From an uncultured Flammeovirgaceae bacterium (lineage in GTDB: Bacteria > Bacteroidota > Bacteroidia > Cytophagales > Cyclobacteriaceae), in contig CAKZPJ010000398.1 in the NCBI GenBank assembly GCA_937138955.1, forward strand, positions 1 through 19,748: a stretch of 19,748 bases of DNA. The letters run 5' to 3'. Position 1 is the first letter of the stretch. Each line of letters starts with the position of its first letter. The position numbers and the translations under genes are program-made. A model generated the notes under the pieces. That model was not told the DNA's origin and ran no database searches. It saw nothing but the letters and a program-made list of their open reading frames with translations. This document shows positions 6,689 to 14,645 of this stretch, one piece after another.

Positions 6689-7603
6689 ATGAATCTTGAT
6701 CTAGAAAGTCCTCTAAAGTTGGTTACTGACAAATTGGAGGGTTGGGTTCAGTCTTTTCTGTCCCATTTGCCCAATTTGGTGGTAGCTGTACTAGTAGTTG
6801 TACTTTTCTTTTTGTTAGCTAAGGTCTTACGAAATACTATCACTAAGCTACTTCGAAAAGTATCTGCTAATGAGGCAATCAATAATCTTTTATCTACCCT
6901 TCTATTTGTAGCGGTTGTTGCTACTGGTATATTCATTGCGTTGGGTATTTTAGATCTAACCGATGTCGTAACTACTTTACTAGCTGGAGTAGGAATTATT
7001 GGATTAGCTTTAGGATTCGCTTTTCAGGATATTGCGGCTAACTTTATATCTGGAATACTGATTGCAGTACGGCAACCATTTAAGATTGGCGATCTTATAG
7101 AAAGCGGAGATTACTTCGGCAAGGTTAGCGATATTAACTTACGCACTACTACCATTAGATCACTACAAGGTTTAGATGTACTAATACCGAATAAAGATAT
7201 TTTTGGAAATCCAGTAGTTAACTATACTCGAACCCAAGACCGCCGGGTAGATTTATCGGTAGGAGTTTCTTACGGAGATGATCTAGAGAAAGTAAAGGAC
7301 TTAACCCTTGAAACGGTCAGTAATCTGGACAGTATAAATCAGGACAAAGACGTTACGCTATTCTACAATGAGTTTGGTGGAAGCTCTATCAACTTTACAG
7401 TGCGTTTTTGGGCAAAATCCCCCAAACAACCTGACTTTTTGCAAGCTCAAAGTGATGCTATTATGGCTATACAAAGAGCCTATGACCAAAATGATATCGT
7501 AATTCCATTCCCAATCAGAACGTTAGATTTTGGAGTGAAGGGAGGAGAAAAACTTTCGGAGATGACGATTAACCACAAAAATGGTCAATCGGCCGACAAT
7601 TAA
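6689..7603 (+). CDS. Small-conductance mechanosensitive channel (MscS family)
   Basis: The 304-aa protein has the MscS layout: TM1 near residues 28-48, TM2 near 65-87, and the pore-lining TM3 in GVGIIGLALGFAFQDIAANFISGILIAVRQPF near 100-131. The beta domain follows with FKIGDLIESGDYFGKVSDINLRTTTIRSLQGLDVLIPNKDIFGNPVVNYT, and a cytosolic alpha-beta domain ends with DIVIPFPIRTLDF. The short length and three helices match E. coli MscS rather than the large MscK/YbdG forms. It opens under membrane tension and releases solutes during hypo-osmotic shock. It lies between the YtxH and acidic-lipoprotein genes and is followed by the latter after 39 bases, a plausible operon. Confidence 0.95.
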   Translation: MNLDLESPLKLVTDKLEGWVQSFLSHLPNLVVAVLVVVLFFLLAKVLRNTITKLLRKVSANEAINNLLSTLLFVAVVATGIFIALGILDLTDVVTTLLAGVGIIGLALGFAFQDIAANFISGILIAVRQPFKIGDLIESGDYFGKVSDINLRTTTIRSLQGLDVLIPNKDIFGNPVVNYTRTQDRRVDLSVGVSYGDDLEKVKDLTLETVSNLDSINQDKDVTLFYNEFGGSSINFTVRFWAKSPKQPDFLQAQSDAIMAIQRAYDQNDIVIPFPIRTLDFGVKGGEKLSEMTINHKNGQSADN

Positions 7604-7642
7604 CGTTAAATCAAACTTTTTACATTTAATTTTTTAAGAACT

Positions 7643-8062
7643 ATGAAAACGAATTTCAAAACAATAGCTGCTTACTTTTTTGCAGGAACCTTTTCTCTGG
7701 CAGTATTTACAGCTTGTGACTCTACTCAGAACACTGCTAATGAAGCAGCCAATGAGACTGAAGAAGCTATGGAAGAAGCTGGTAATGAGCTAGAAGAAGT
7801 ATCTAACAATTGGGAAAATGAGCAAGAGGAATGGGAAACCAAACTGAATGATAAAATCGAACAGTTAGAGCAAGATATGGAAAGTGCTACGGATGAAGCT
7901 AAAGCAGAGTACAAAGAAGAAATTGATGAGTTGAAGACTGAATTAGATCACATCAAAAATTCTACTGCTGCTAGCTGGGCTGACGTTAAAGAAGAAGTAA
8001 ATGAAACTTTTGATAACATTGAGAAAGAGGCTGAAGAAGTAGAAAATGAAATAGAGAATTAA
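7643..8062 (+). CDS. Acidic coiled-coil lipoprotein
   Basis: This 139-aa product has a lysine-containing N terminus, a hydrophobic stretch (AAYFFAGTFSLAVF) and a lipobox-like FTAC with C25 as the likely lipidated cysteine. The rest is almost entirely Glu/Asn/Lys-rich and predicted to form long helices or a coiled coil, with repeated patterns such as NEAANETEEAMEEAGNELEE. No enzyme motif is present. It probably sits on the outer or inner membrane facing the periplasm as a spacer or stress protein; the function is unknown. It follows the MscS gene by 39 bases, and a strong terminator 35 bases later closes the unit. Confidence 0.8.
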   Translation: MKTNFKTIAAYFFAGTFSLAVFTACDSTQNTANEAANETEEAMEEAGNELEEVSNNWENEQEEWETKLNDKIEQLEQDMESATDEAKAEYKEEIDELKTELDHIKNSTAASWADVKEEVNETFDNIEKEAEEVENEIEN

Positions 8063-8096
8063 TAGCAACTGCTAATTTATTGATTCAAGTGAGAAG

Positions 8097-8127
8097 AACA
8101 GGTCACCTACAGGTGACCTGTTTTTTT
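8097..8127 (+). terminator. Strong intrinsic terminator
   Basis: CAGGTCACC (8099-8107) pairs with GGTGACCTG (8112-8120) across a 4-base loop, with flanking AA/TT extending the stem, followed by seven T residues. It lies 35 bases past the lipoprotein stop and is the clearest terminator in the window. Confidence 0.92.
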
Positions 8128-8406
8128 GTGCTCTAGCTCTAATTATCGGATACTTAAACTCTCAGAAAGACTCACATATGCTGCAGTAGCTTTTGTGCTA
8201 TTATGACATATCCCACAACCAAATGCAGTTAATTATCTGGCGGAAACTATAGAACTTTAACAGTACGCTTCACTGAAAATCTAGCTTATACTCAATTTGT
8301 GAGATATAAGAAATGTCACTATATTATCGGCATTTGTCGCGATAAATAAGGAAGTACTTCGGCGGTATTATTATCAAACTAACTACTACAAACGAAACCT
8401 ATTGAT
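8128..8406. other. Intergenic region with no recognised element
   Basis: These 279 bases between the lipoprotein terminator and the methyltransferase gene carry no open frame with family features and no long repeat. The promoter of the methyltransferase gene should lie here, but no convincing -33/-7 pair was seen. Confidence 0.5.
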
Positions 8407-9219
8407 ATGTCTACCCGAACCAAAGAGCAAATTAGAAACCACTACGAGGTAAAAAGAGCATTAGCCGACAAATTAAGAAAATCTAATCGGGAGGAGCGTA
8501 AATTACTATTCCGAGTGATGTACGATGAGCTATTTGAGAAAGTGCCCGATCATCCTCGCCTAACCAAGCGCTCTAATCCAGAAGTCACCCTAAGGCGAAA
8601 TAAAAATAAAATAAAAATGGTACGCAATCTTCTTGATAAGCGAACTGTTTTCGCTGAATTTGCTCCAGGTGATTGCGAGTTTTGTTTCTACGTAGCCGAT
8701 CAAGTACAGCGGGTTTACGGAATGGATATTTCCGATCAGACTGATCCTAGCCGTGTTCGTCCTGATAACTTTGAGCTAATTGTATACGATGGCTATGATT
8801 TAAATATGCCTTCAGGCAAAATCGACGTGATGTTTAGCGATCAGTTTATTGAGCACTTACATCCTGAAGATGTGCCGGAGCACTACACTTTGGCTCGCCA
8901 ACTATTAGCACCAGGCGGAAAGTATTCGTTTCGTTATCCACACATCTACCGGGGGCCGGAAGATATTTCGCGCTTTTTCACGGATGTTCCCACTGGGTTT
9001 CATCTGAACGAGAATACATTCACCGCTACTGTTGAACAACTAAAAAAAGCAAATTTTAGCCACTATCAGTGCTACTGGTTTTTAAACGGCATACGGGTTC
9101 CGATACCTTTTGGGGTATTCCGCCTAACTGAGCGACTGTTTAAAAATGTGCCAGCTCGTTTCCGACGACGAATTGCTCCCTTTTTGTTTCCTACAGTGCA
9201 CATAGTAGCTACTAAGTAA
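8407..9219 (+). CDS. Class I SAM-dependent methyltransferase
   Basis: The 270-aa protein has a helical N-terminal extension (about 1-75) and a Rossmann-like methyltransferase core. Motif I appears as FAEFAPGDCEFCFYVADQ (about 84-101), the acidic end of beta2 as VYGMDIS, the mid motif as KIDVMFSDQFIEHLHPED (about 138-155), and ARQLLAPGGKYSFRYPH as the post-motif strand near 164-180. The HLHPED and RFFTDVPTGF patterns are seen in methyltransferases of surface-polysaccharide loci, but no glycosyltransferase neighbours are present, so the substrate is unknown. The gene appears to be monocistronic, with a 220-base gap after it. Motif I is less glycine-rich than usual, though the overall pattern is convincing. 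Confidence 0.8.
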   Translation: MSTRTKEQIRNHYEVKRALADKLRKSNREERKLLFRVMYDELFEKVPDHPRLTKRSNPEVTLRRNKNKIKMVRNLLDKRTVFAEFAPGDCEFCFYVADQVQRVYGMDISDQTDPSRVRPDNFELIVYDGYDLNMPSGKIDVMFSDQFIEHLHPEDVPEHYTLARQLLAPGGKYSFRYPHIYRGPEDISRFFTDVPTGFHLNENTFTATVEQLKKANFSHYQCYWFLNGIRVPIPFGVFRLTERLFKNVPARFRRRIAPFLFPTVHIVATK

Positions 9220-9439
9220 AACTTATCAGTGCTATAGTATAACCAAAAAAAAGGTTTAGTCTCATTTCAGAGTTAAAGCAAACATGCTTTGCATAGTATT
9301 GCGTACTATCAGACAAGAACTATAATTCTTATCGCTACGGGACTCGATATAATACTCAGGCTGCTACGAAATACTTTCTGGTTATCTCTCTTCAGAGAAC
9401 CTTATTGTAGCGTATCAACTTCATCCTACAACATTTACT

Positions 9440-10504
9440 ATGGCTTATATCAAAATAATTCTTCTGCTAATTATCTACTGGACAGGCCATAGTGGGTTAG
9501 CACAGTCTGCCTTTACTTTTGCTGAAAAAATTATAGAGCCCGGCACAAGAACGTATATAACTATTCCGGTAGATGATGGTGAAGAATCTACTGTTATTCC
9601 AATAACAATCTTTCACGGTACCCAAGATGGGTCAACACTGGGTATTACGGCAGGGGTGCATGGCTATGAATATCCGCCTATTGTGGCCGCTCAGCAGTTG
9701 ATTGAACAGATCGACGTGAGTCAGCTAAGGGGTACTATTATTTTGGTACAAATTGCGAATGTTCCCAGCTTTCTTCATCGTTCTCCCTTCGTTAATCCGA
9801 TAGATGGTAAGAACCTAAATCGAGCATTTCCGGGCAGTGCCTCAGGTACTTTAACCGAAAAGATAGCAGAAATCATTACCAATCAGGTAATTGCTCGTTC
9901 CGATTTCTTTTTGGATATCCACGGGGGTGATGCATCGGAAGATTTGATGCCCTACGCCGCTTATTACGATAATGATCAGCAAGTGGGTAGTTCTCAACAA
10001 GGAAAAGCAATGGCTGTTGCCTTAGGCTTTGATCATATAATTAGGTTTGATACCAATGGTAAGGAGTACATGGAAGAAGAACAACCTAGCTTATATTGCT
10101 CGGCTGAAGCATTTAAACGAAACATGCCCTCTATTGATATTGAATGCGGTAGACTAGGTCAGACAAATCCCTCATTAGCACATAAGATAGAAAAAGGAGT
10201 GCTAAACCTACTCCATCATTTACAGATGTTGCCTAACAAACTTACTGATGATTCTAACCGAAAGATTATACATATTGACCAGAGAGCGTACATAAGCAGC
10301 ACGTACCAAGGTATTTTTTATCCGGCCAAGTCGGCTGGAGCGTATGTTGTTGAAGGAATGAAATTAGGTTACATAACTGACTTCTTTGGGCAGGTACTTG
10401 ACACAATCTATGCTGATGAATCAGGGGTTATTCTGCTAATAATAGGTACGCCACCAGTAAATGAAGGCGAAACACTAGCTGTTATTGGCGCAGTAGAGCA
10501 ATAG
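9440..10504 (+). CDS. Secreted succinylglutamate desuccinylase/aspartoacylase-family zinc hydrolase
   Basis: The 354-aa protein starts with a signal peptide (about 1-21, ending near GLAQS) and has an M14-like AstE/AspA domain. Zinc ligands are H74 and E77 in GVHGYEYPP and H161 in FFLDIHGGD. NLNRAFPG (125-132) matches the substrate-carboxylate motif of the family, and E234-type acidic catalysis is suggested by IDIECG. Family members remove acyl groups or cleave amide bonds of small N-acyl amino acids. A periplasmic location is unusual for the classic cytosolic enzymes, so the substrate may be an exogenous acyl amino acid or a peptidoglycan-like amide. The C-terminal 80 residues are a beta-rich domain typical of this family. 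Confidence 0.85.
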   Translation: MAYIKIILLLIIYWTGHSGLAQSAFTFAEKIIEPGTRTYITIPVDDGEESTVIPITIFHGTQDGSTLGITAGVHGYEYPPIVAAQQLIEQIDVSQLRGTIILVQIANVPSFLHRSPFVNPIDGKNLNRAFPGSASGTLTEKIAEIITNQVIARSDFFLDIHGGDASEDLMPYAAYYDNDQQVGSSQQGKAMAVALGFDHIIRFDTNGKEYMEEEQPSLYCSAEAFKRNMPSIDIECGRLGQTNPSLAHKIEKGVLNLLHHLQMLPNKLTDDSNRKIIHIDQRAYISSTYQGIFYPAKSAGAYVVEGMKLGYITDFFGQVLDTIYADESGVILLIIGTPPVNEGETLAVIGAVEQ

Positions 10505-10578
10505 TATCAGCTAATTTTTTGTCGTAACCTAACTATTACATGCATCAAATAGTATAAGTAGGTGAAATAATCACTGCT

Positions 10579-11109
10579 ATGATCCGCTTACTATGTATTA
10601 TCTTTTTAATTACACCAATGGGTTCACAAACAATATTTGACTTTACTACTGATGCCGACATCCAAAACTGGAGGGTAGTAGATGATGGAGTGATGGGTGG
10701 AGTATCGTCGGGAAGATTCACTTTAAATGAGGATGGCTTCGGAGTTTTTGCCGGGGAGGTTTCATTAGAAAATAATGGTGGCTTCTCTTCCGTACGCTAT
10801 CGGCTCGATAAATTGCCTATAAAATCACGTACTACTATTCGTATTAAATTACGGGGCGATGGTAAAAAGTATCAGTTTAGAGTGAAAGCTAGTGTCAATG
10901 ACTACTATTCCTATATAGCCACTTTTAGCACTTCCGGCGAATGGGAAGAAGTTAACATTCCACTAGCGGAAATGTACCCGGCATTCCGAGGAAGAAGGCT
11001 CGATCAGCCCAATTTTCACGAAGATTATATGGAAGAAATAGCCTTTCTAATAGGGAATAAGCGGGAGGAAACGTTTAGATTGATGATTGATGCGATAGTA
11101 CTAGAATAA
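10579..11109 (+). CDS. Secreted CIA30 / NDUFAF1-family protein
   Basis: The 176-aa product has a short signal peptide (MIRLLCIIFLITPMGSQT) followed by a CIA30 beta-sandwich domain: FDFTTDADIQNWRVVDDGVMGGVSSG, then FAGEVSLENNGGFSSVR, the core strand LRGDGKKYQFRVK near 92-104, and PLAEMYPAFRGRRLDQP. The DGVMGGxS signature is diagnostic. Mitochondrial CIA30 assists complex I assembly, but the bacterial domain is a galactose-binding-like sandwich of unknown role, and a secreted form is unlikely to act on complex I. It follows the zinc hydrolase gene by 74 bases and precedes a membrane protein gene by 21 bases, so a small operon is possible. Confidence 0.87.
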   Translation: MIRLLCIIFLITPMGSQTIFDFTTDADIQNWRVVDDGVMGGVSSGRFTLNEDGFGVFAGEVSLENNGGFSSVRYRLDKLPIKSRTTIRIKLRGDGKKYQFRVKASVNDYYSYIATFSTSGEWEEVNIPLAEMYPAFRGRRLDQPNFHEDYMEEIAFLIGNKREETFRLMIDAIVLE

Positions 11110-11130
11110 AACCTTGTAATCTGATACATA

Positions 11131-11610
11131 ATGGCTAACACAAATCTAAAAGCCCAGCAAGTAGGGGGAAAGTACGCCACCCAAGCAACATTAGTTACCG
11201 AGCTCGTAGTACTTTGCCTATTAGCGACTTTTTTGCTCTCATCTACCGGATCGATCACTTTTTTGGATGAAATTTTTAGATGGATTAGCCTGCCCGTTTG
11301 CATCGTATTTGTTTTAAGTACACTCCTTTTTTCGTATCTACTAGGGCAAAAACTAGCTGTAAGCATTCTCATGAGAGGAAGAAAGTGTTACTGGAAATGC
11401 TATACTTCAGCCATTGGAGTAGTACTACTCTCGATTGGAGTAGCTTCTTCTTTCGCATTAATAAATCAAGTCATTGGGCATAATCTGCCCGAGAATTGGA
11501 TTATTCTTTACGTAGCCAAGCCTATTATCTGGGTGCTTCCACTCAGTATCGTTCCCATATTAGTTGCCGGAACCTGGTACGGAAATGAGCTTATAAAACA
11601 AATGAAATAA
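11131..11610 (+). CDS. Unrecognised four-helix membrane protein
   Basis: This 159-aa product was not assigned to a family. It has a polar N terminus (about 1-18), then four hydrophobic segments near residues 20-37, 52-71, 91-112 and 130-150. Between segments two and three lies a basic, cysteine-containing loop (RGRKCYWKCYT, about 82-92), and the tail after segment four is short and basic. There is no signal peptide separate from the first helix and no catalytic motif. The frame is open throughout, starts 21 bases after the CIA30 gene and has codon use like its neighbours, so it is probably a real gene. Function unknown. Confidence 0.65.
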   Translation: MANTNLKAQQVGGKYATQATLVTELVVLCLLATFLLSSTGSITFLDEIFRWISLPVCIVFVLSTLLFSYLLGQKLAVSILMRGRKCYWKCYTSAIGVVLLSIGVASSFALINQVIGHNLPENWIILYVAKPIIWVLPLSIVPILVAGTWYGNELIKQMK

Positions 11611-11722
11611 GTAAGAAAATGCCTTGGTTTGACTGGATGGTAGGTGCCAGACGAGGTTTCCCTTAGGATATACCAGAATAAATCTATCTAGTACACAGAA
11701 GTAACGACAGACTATCGAAAAA

Positions 11723-12712
11723 ATGAAAATATTAGTTACCGGAAGTAGTGGTCATTTAGGTGAGGCCTTGATTCGGGAGTTACGGAAAACCGCTGATCAA
11801 CCTGTCGGTATTGATCTAAACCCTTCGGAATTTACTACGCACATAGGGTCTATTACCGACCAGGCTTTTGTAAATAGTGTAGCAAAAGAGGCTGATTTTA
11901 TCATTCATACGGCTACCTTACATAAACCCCACGTAGCGACGCACACCTATCAAAACTTTGTTGATGTTAATGTTAAGGGAACCTTGAACTTACTCGAGGC
12001 TGCGGTTTCCAATAATATAAAGGCATTTATCTACACCAGCACTACAAGTACGTTTGGCGATATACTGACCCCTCAACTTAATGAACCCGCAGTTTGGGTT
12101 ACTGAGCAAACACCGTCTATTCCGAAGAATATCTACGGAGTTACAAAAAATGCAGCAGAAGACCTTTGCCAGTTGTTTTATCGCAACCATAAGCTACCTG
12201 GTATTATACTAAAAACCTCTCGCTTTTTTCCAGAAGAAGACGATAAACAGGAACTGAGAGATGCTTACGAAGATGTCAATCTACGGGCGAATGAGCTATT
12301 ATATCGGCGGGTAGACCTGGAAGATGCTGTGTCCGCCCATCTACTGGCTATTCAGCAAGCCGAAAGAATAGGGTTTGCTAAATATATTATTAGTGCTACC
12401 TCTCCCTTTCAAGATCAGCATCTGCCTAGGCTAAATACCGATGCCATTTCGGTAGTACGTGAGCTTTATCCTGATTTTGGGATTACTTACCAGCAAAAAG
12501 GTTGGAAGATGAACCCTCAAATAGACCGGGTGTACGTAAATAAAAAAGCAAGAACCGAACTTGGTTGGCAGCCAAAGTACGATTTTAGGCACGTACTAGA
12601 TTGCCTGAAAAAAGGTAAAGACTTTTGTAGCCTTTTGGCGAAAGCAGTAGGGGTGAAGGGGTATCATCCACAAAAATTTACTGAAGGACCTTATCCTGTC
12701 ACTGACTATTAG
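11723..12712 (+). CDS. NAD-dependent epimerase/dehydratase (extended SDR)
   Basis: The 329-aa protein is an extended short-chain dehydrogenase/reductase. The NAD-binding TGSSGHLG motif is at residues 6-13, with the acidic D31 of GIDLNP after beta2. HTATLHKP (62-69) replaces the usual HLAA stretch, the catalytic serine/threonine lies in YTSTTSTFG (104-112), and Y138 and K142 form YxxxK in IYGVTKNAAE. The C-terminal substrate domain is complete, ending with GWQPKYDFRHVLDCLK. Nucleotide-sugar epimerases and dehydratases share this layout, but no sugar locus surrounds it, so the substrate cannot be named. It starts 112 bases after the membrane protein gene and converges with the bcp unit. Confidence 0.88.
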   Translation: MKILVTGSSGHLGEALIRELRKTADQPVGIDLNPSEFTTHIGSITDQAFVNSVAKEADFIIHTATLHKPHVATHTYQNFVDVNVKGTLNLLEAAVSNNIKAFIYTSTTSTFGDILTPQLNEPAVWVTEQTPSIPKNIYGVTKNAAEDLCQLFYRNHKLPGIILKTSRFFPEEDDKQELRDAYEDVNLRANELLYRRVDLEDAVSAHLLAIQQAERIGFAKYIISATSPFQDQHLPRLNTDAISVVRELYPDFGITYQQKGWKMNPQIDRVYVNKKARTELGWQPKYDFRHVLDCLKKGKDFCSLLAKAVGVKGYHPQKFTEGPYPVTDY

Positions 12713-12867
12713 ACGTTATCACAAGTAATTAGATAAAACTAAACCTGCTTCAGTTCCTGGAGCTATTCTAAAACCTCTTGCATAGAATGAGGCAGTTCTC
12801 GAGAGTTAAATGCTGCACCAGAGACATCTCATTTGTGTACTCTGTCCTATCCTAGGAAGGATTTGGG

Positions 12868-12919
12868 GTAAACAAAGTAAAACCCGAAGACTCTCATCTC
12901 CGGGTTTTGTTTTGTTTAC
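12868..12919. terminator. Bidirectional intrinsic terminator
   Basis: GTAAACAAAGTAAAACCCG (12868-12886) pairs along its full 19 bases with 12901-12919, using two G-U wobbles in plus-strand RNA, around a 14-base loop. The CCCG/CGGG core is flanked by A-tracts on one side and T-tracts on the other, so it can stop transcription from both directions. It lies 155 bases past the epimerase gene and between it and the convergent bcp unit. Confidence 0.75.
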
Positions 12920-13021
12920 TTCTGCTTACTACGGGTTATTTGACAAATGGATAATGGACGTTGGTTTGATTAGTTTAGCAGATATAGTAAGATCATATCA
13001 TTCCATTTACTGTACCAGTCA

Positions 13022-13056
13022 GTAAGTAAGGCAAATATTACTTATGCCTGACTTAC
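13022..13056. repeat. Imperfect inverted repeat
   Basis: GTAAGTAAGGCA (13022-13033) and TGCCTGACTTAC (13045-13056) match as an inverted repeat at 11 of 12 positions with an 11-base spacer. No T-run follows, so this is not an obvious terminator; it may be a binding site or the remnant of an element. Confidence 0.5.
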
Positions 13057-13071
13057 CTGTGATACTTTAAC

Positions 13072-13131
13072 ATTTTTGGGTTTATCTCTCCAATAACGTT
13101 AAATGGGACTCGCCTTTATTTTTGGGTTTAT
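13072..13131. repeat. 14-base direct repeat pair
   Basis: ATTTTTGGGTTTAT occurs at 13072-13085 and again at 13118-13131, 46 bases apart start to start. No coding sequence spans it. It may reflect a small duplication or paired binding sites. Confidence 0.5.
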
Positions 13132-13431
13132 GTGGTCTGAGAAAAGGCGATAGTTGTTGAGTGCAATACTAGTTGTTCACTATCTCTTAGAAAAAGCTAC
13201 TCAGCCGTATTTCCTACGTATGTAAGGTTTCGTAGAAAAGATGAATATTTTGTAAAACAGCAGAATAAACTCCCCTGCCTTCTTTCCACGCGCAGGTCGT
13301 AATCTTCAAAATGAGTTTGATGGAAGCATCCTGTCTAGTTCTGAATAAACCGACTTTGTATCATTAAAACCTAGCTACCATTTACGCTTTCTCAGGTAAA
13401 CCCCAATTAGCCTAGAGTAGAACTGCACTGT

Positions 13432-13881
13432 TTAAGCAAGAATCTGACCGGTATGATCTTTCGTCTTAACCTTCTTGATGATGTCTTTGATCTTTCCCTC
13501 TTCGTCAATAACGAACGTAGTACGAACCGTTCCCATATACTTACGACCGTACATAGATTTTTCTTGCCATACCCCGAACTTTTCGTTCACGGCCTTATCT
13601 TCGTCAGCAATTAGCGTAAAAGGTAACTCCTGCTTCTCAATGAACTTTTGGTGAGATTTTACTCCGTCGGGGCTAACCCCAATCACCTCGTAACCGGCCT
13701 GCTGAAGTTCGGTATGGTTATCTCGCAGGTTGCAGGCCTGGGCGGTGCAACCGGGAGTGTTGTCTTTGGGGTAAAAGTATAAAACTACTTTCTTTCCTTT
13801 ATAATCAGATAGTTTTATAGTTTCGCCATCTTGGTTGAGTGCTTCAAAATCGGGGGCAGTATCGCCAACTTGTAATTCCAT
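13432..13881 (-). CDS. bcp: Thioredoxin-dependent thiol peroxidase Bcp (peroxiredoxin)
   Basis: This 149-aa peroxiredoxin reduces hydrogen peroxide and organic hydroperoxides in the cytoplasm with thioredoxin as electron donor. The N terminus VGDTAPDFEALNQDGE and the YFYPKDNTPGCTAQACNLRD segment are typical of the BCP/PrxQ group, with peroxidatic C45 and a likely resolving C50 five residues later in the same helix. The GVSPDGVKSHQKF and RTTFVIDEEGKI stretches complete the fold. Length is normal. It is on the minus strand downstream of an L,D-transpeptidase gene but separated by 148 bases containing a dyad and a possible own promoter. A thioredoxin gene lies about 2.4 kb away on the other strand. 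Confidence 0.95.
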   Translation of the reverse strand: MELQVGDTAPDFEALNQDGETIKLSDYKGKKVVLYFYPKDNTPGCTAQACNLRDNHTELQQAGYEVIGVSPDGVKSHQKFIEKQELPFTLIADEDKAVNEKFGVWQEKSMYGRKYMGTVRTTFVIDEEGKIKDIIKKVKTKDHTGQILA

Positions 13882-13913
13882 AGTGTATGTTTCGTTTTTG
13901 TTAGGTTTTGTTG

Positions 13914-13921
13914 CGAAGATA
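13914..13921 (-). promoter_or_regulatory. bcp: Possible -7 element for bcp
   Basis: On the minus strand TATCTTCG differs from TAnnTTTG by one base and lies 32 bases before the bcp ATG. No good TTG box is found at the expected distance upstream, so this is weak. Confidence 0.3.
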
Positions 13922-13960
13922 CGAGGGAATATTAATTGATAAAAAATTGGAAGACACTTC

Positions 13961-13983
13961 TCATAATCGACTATTGATTATGA
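13961..13983. repeat. 8-bp dyad between L,D-transpeptidase and bcp genes
   Basis: TCATAATC (13961-13968) and GATTATGA (13976-13983) form a perfect inverted repeat with a 7-base spacer. It lies about 80 bases before the bcp start. There is no T-run directly after the stem on the minus strand, so an operator for bcp is as likely as a transcript end for the upstream gene. Confidence 0.45.
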
Positions 13984-14029
13984 ATAGCACTTGACTATAG
14001 GAAAGTAGAGTTAGTTTACCGAGAGAAGT

Positions 14030-14578
14030 TTATTGTTGAATCATCACCAGCGTTTCCTCATCCACTAAATTATAAAGCTCTACTACATCAGTATTTTTCA
14101 TTCGGATGCAGCCGTGAGAGGCTGGTTGACCGATCAATCCTTCTTCGGGCGTGCCGTGGATATAAATGTAGCGAGAGAATGAATCTACGCCCTTTCCTTG
14201 GTTCTTGCCGGGTTCTAATCCGGTGAGGCGTAAGATGCGAGTAGTTACATCGTCTTCTTCTAAATCGGTATCGTCAGTATAGATTTTAGCGGTTCGCCCA
14301 GTATTGATGCGACTCCTGAAGATCGATCCGAGCGGGGCATCATCACCAAACTTGCTAATCACTTTATGCTTACCTAGTGGCGTTTTGTTGCTACCGGCTT
14401 CGCTGCCAATACCGTATACCGATGTAGATACTGGGTATTCTTTTAGTGGCTGATCATCCTCCATTAAATATAGCTTCTGTTCAGCTATCGAGACTTTAAT
14501 GAGTCTATCAGGTTTATCCTGACTGTAAACGAATGAAGAACAAACCAGTAGTCCGCTAATTAGTATCAATATTTTCAT
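14030..14578 (-). CDS. Secreted L,D-transpeptidase (YkuD family)
   Basis: The 182-aa protein has a signal peptide (about 1-19, cleavage near VYSQ) and a YkuD catalytic domain. VSIAEQKLYLMEDDQPLKEYPVST (about 29-52) is the typical first strand pair, TPLGKHKV follows, and the active site is H141 in YIHGTP plus SHGCIRM with H155 and catalytic C157. Such enzymes make 3-3 peptidoglycan cross-links or attach proteins and amino acids to the stem peptide in the periplasm. There is no peptidoglycan-binding domain, so this is a minimal form. It is divergent from the NeuD-like acetyltransferase gene, with 84 bases between them. Confidence 0.92.
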   Translation of the reverse strand: MKILILISGLLVCSSFVYSQDKPDRLIKVSIAEQKLYLMEDDQPLKEYPVSTSVYGIGSEAGSNKTPLGKHKVISKFGDDAPLGSIFRSRINTGRTAKIYTDDTDLEEDDVTTRILRLTGLEPGKNQGKGVDSFSRYIYIHGTPEEGLIGQPASHGCIRMKNTDVVELYNLVDEETLVMIQQ

Positions 14579-14588
14579 CAGAACCTTC

Positions 14589-14596
14589 TATCTTTG
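14589..14596 (+). promoter_or_regulatory. -7 element for the NeuD-like acetyltransferase gene
   Basis: TATCTTTG is an exact match to TAnnTTTG, placed 66 bases before the ATG at 14663. No clear TTG box is seen 19-21 bases upstream, which lowers confidence. Confidence 0.35.
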
Positions 14597-14645
14597 AGCT
14601 TAGTATAAGAAAATCATTAATGATGTTCTTACGGCAAAAACTATA

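Larger units (their letters stand above)
12713..13431. other. 0.7-kb gene-poor region between convergent units
   Basis: No coding sequence with family features was found here. An open frame at 12810-13025 overlaps a terminator hairpin and looks spurious. The region holds a bidirectional terminator (12868-12919), an imperfect dyad (13022-13056), a 14-base direct repeat (13072-13085 and 13118-13131), and a 7-bp dyad CGCCTTT/AAAGGCG (13111-13117 and 13143-13149). Much of 13150-13431 shows nothing recognisable. An unrecognised RNA or a decayed element is possible. Confidence 0.5.

Noticed and set aside
6207..7621. A shared AACTTTTT motif before the YtxH (6233), MscS (6627) and lipoprotein (7614) genes
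   Set aside because: It is short and A+T-rich, its distance from the start codons varies widely, and the similar string before the DUF2945 gene is better explained as a terminator T-run.
11619..11666. Short frame MPWFDWMVGARRGFP after the membrane protein gene
   Set aside because: Fifteen codons with no known leader peptide pattern; too short to support.
12810..13025. Open frame of 71 aa between the epimerase and bcp genes
   Set aside because: It runs through the bidirectional terminator hairpin, has no domain-like pattern and no likely start region.
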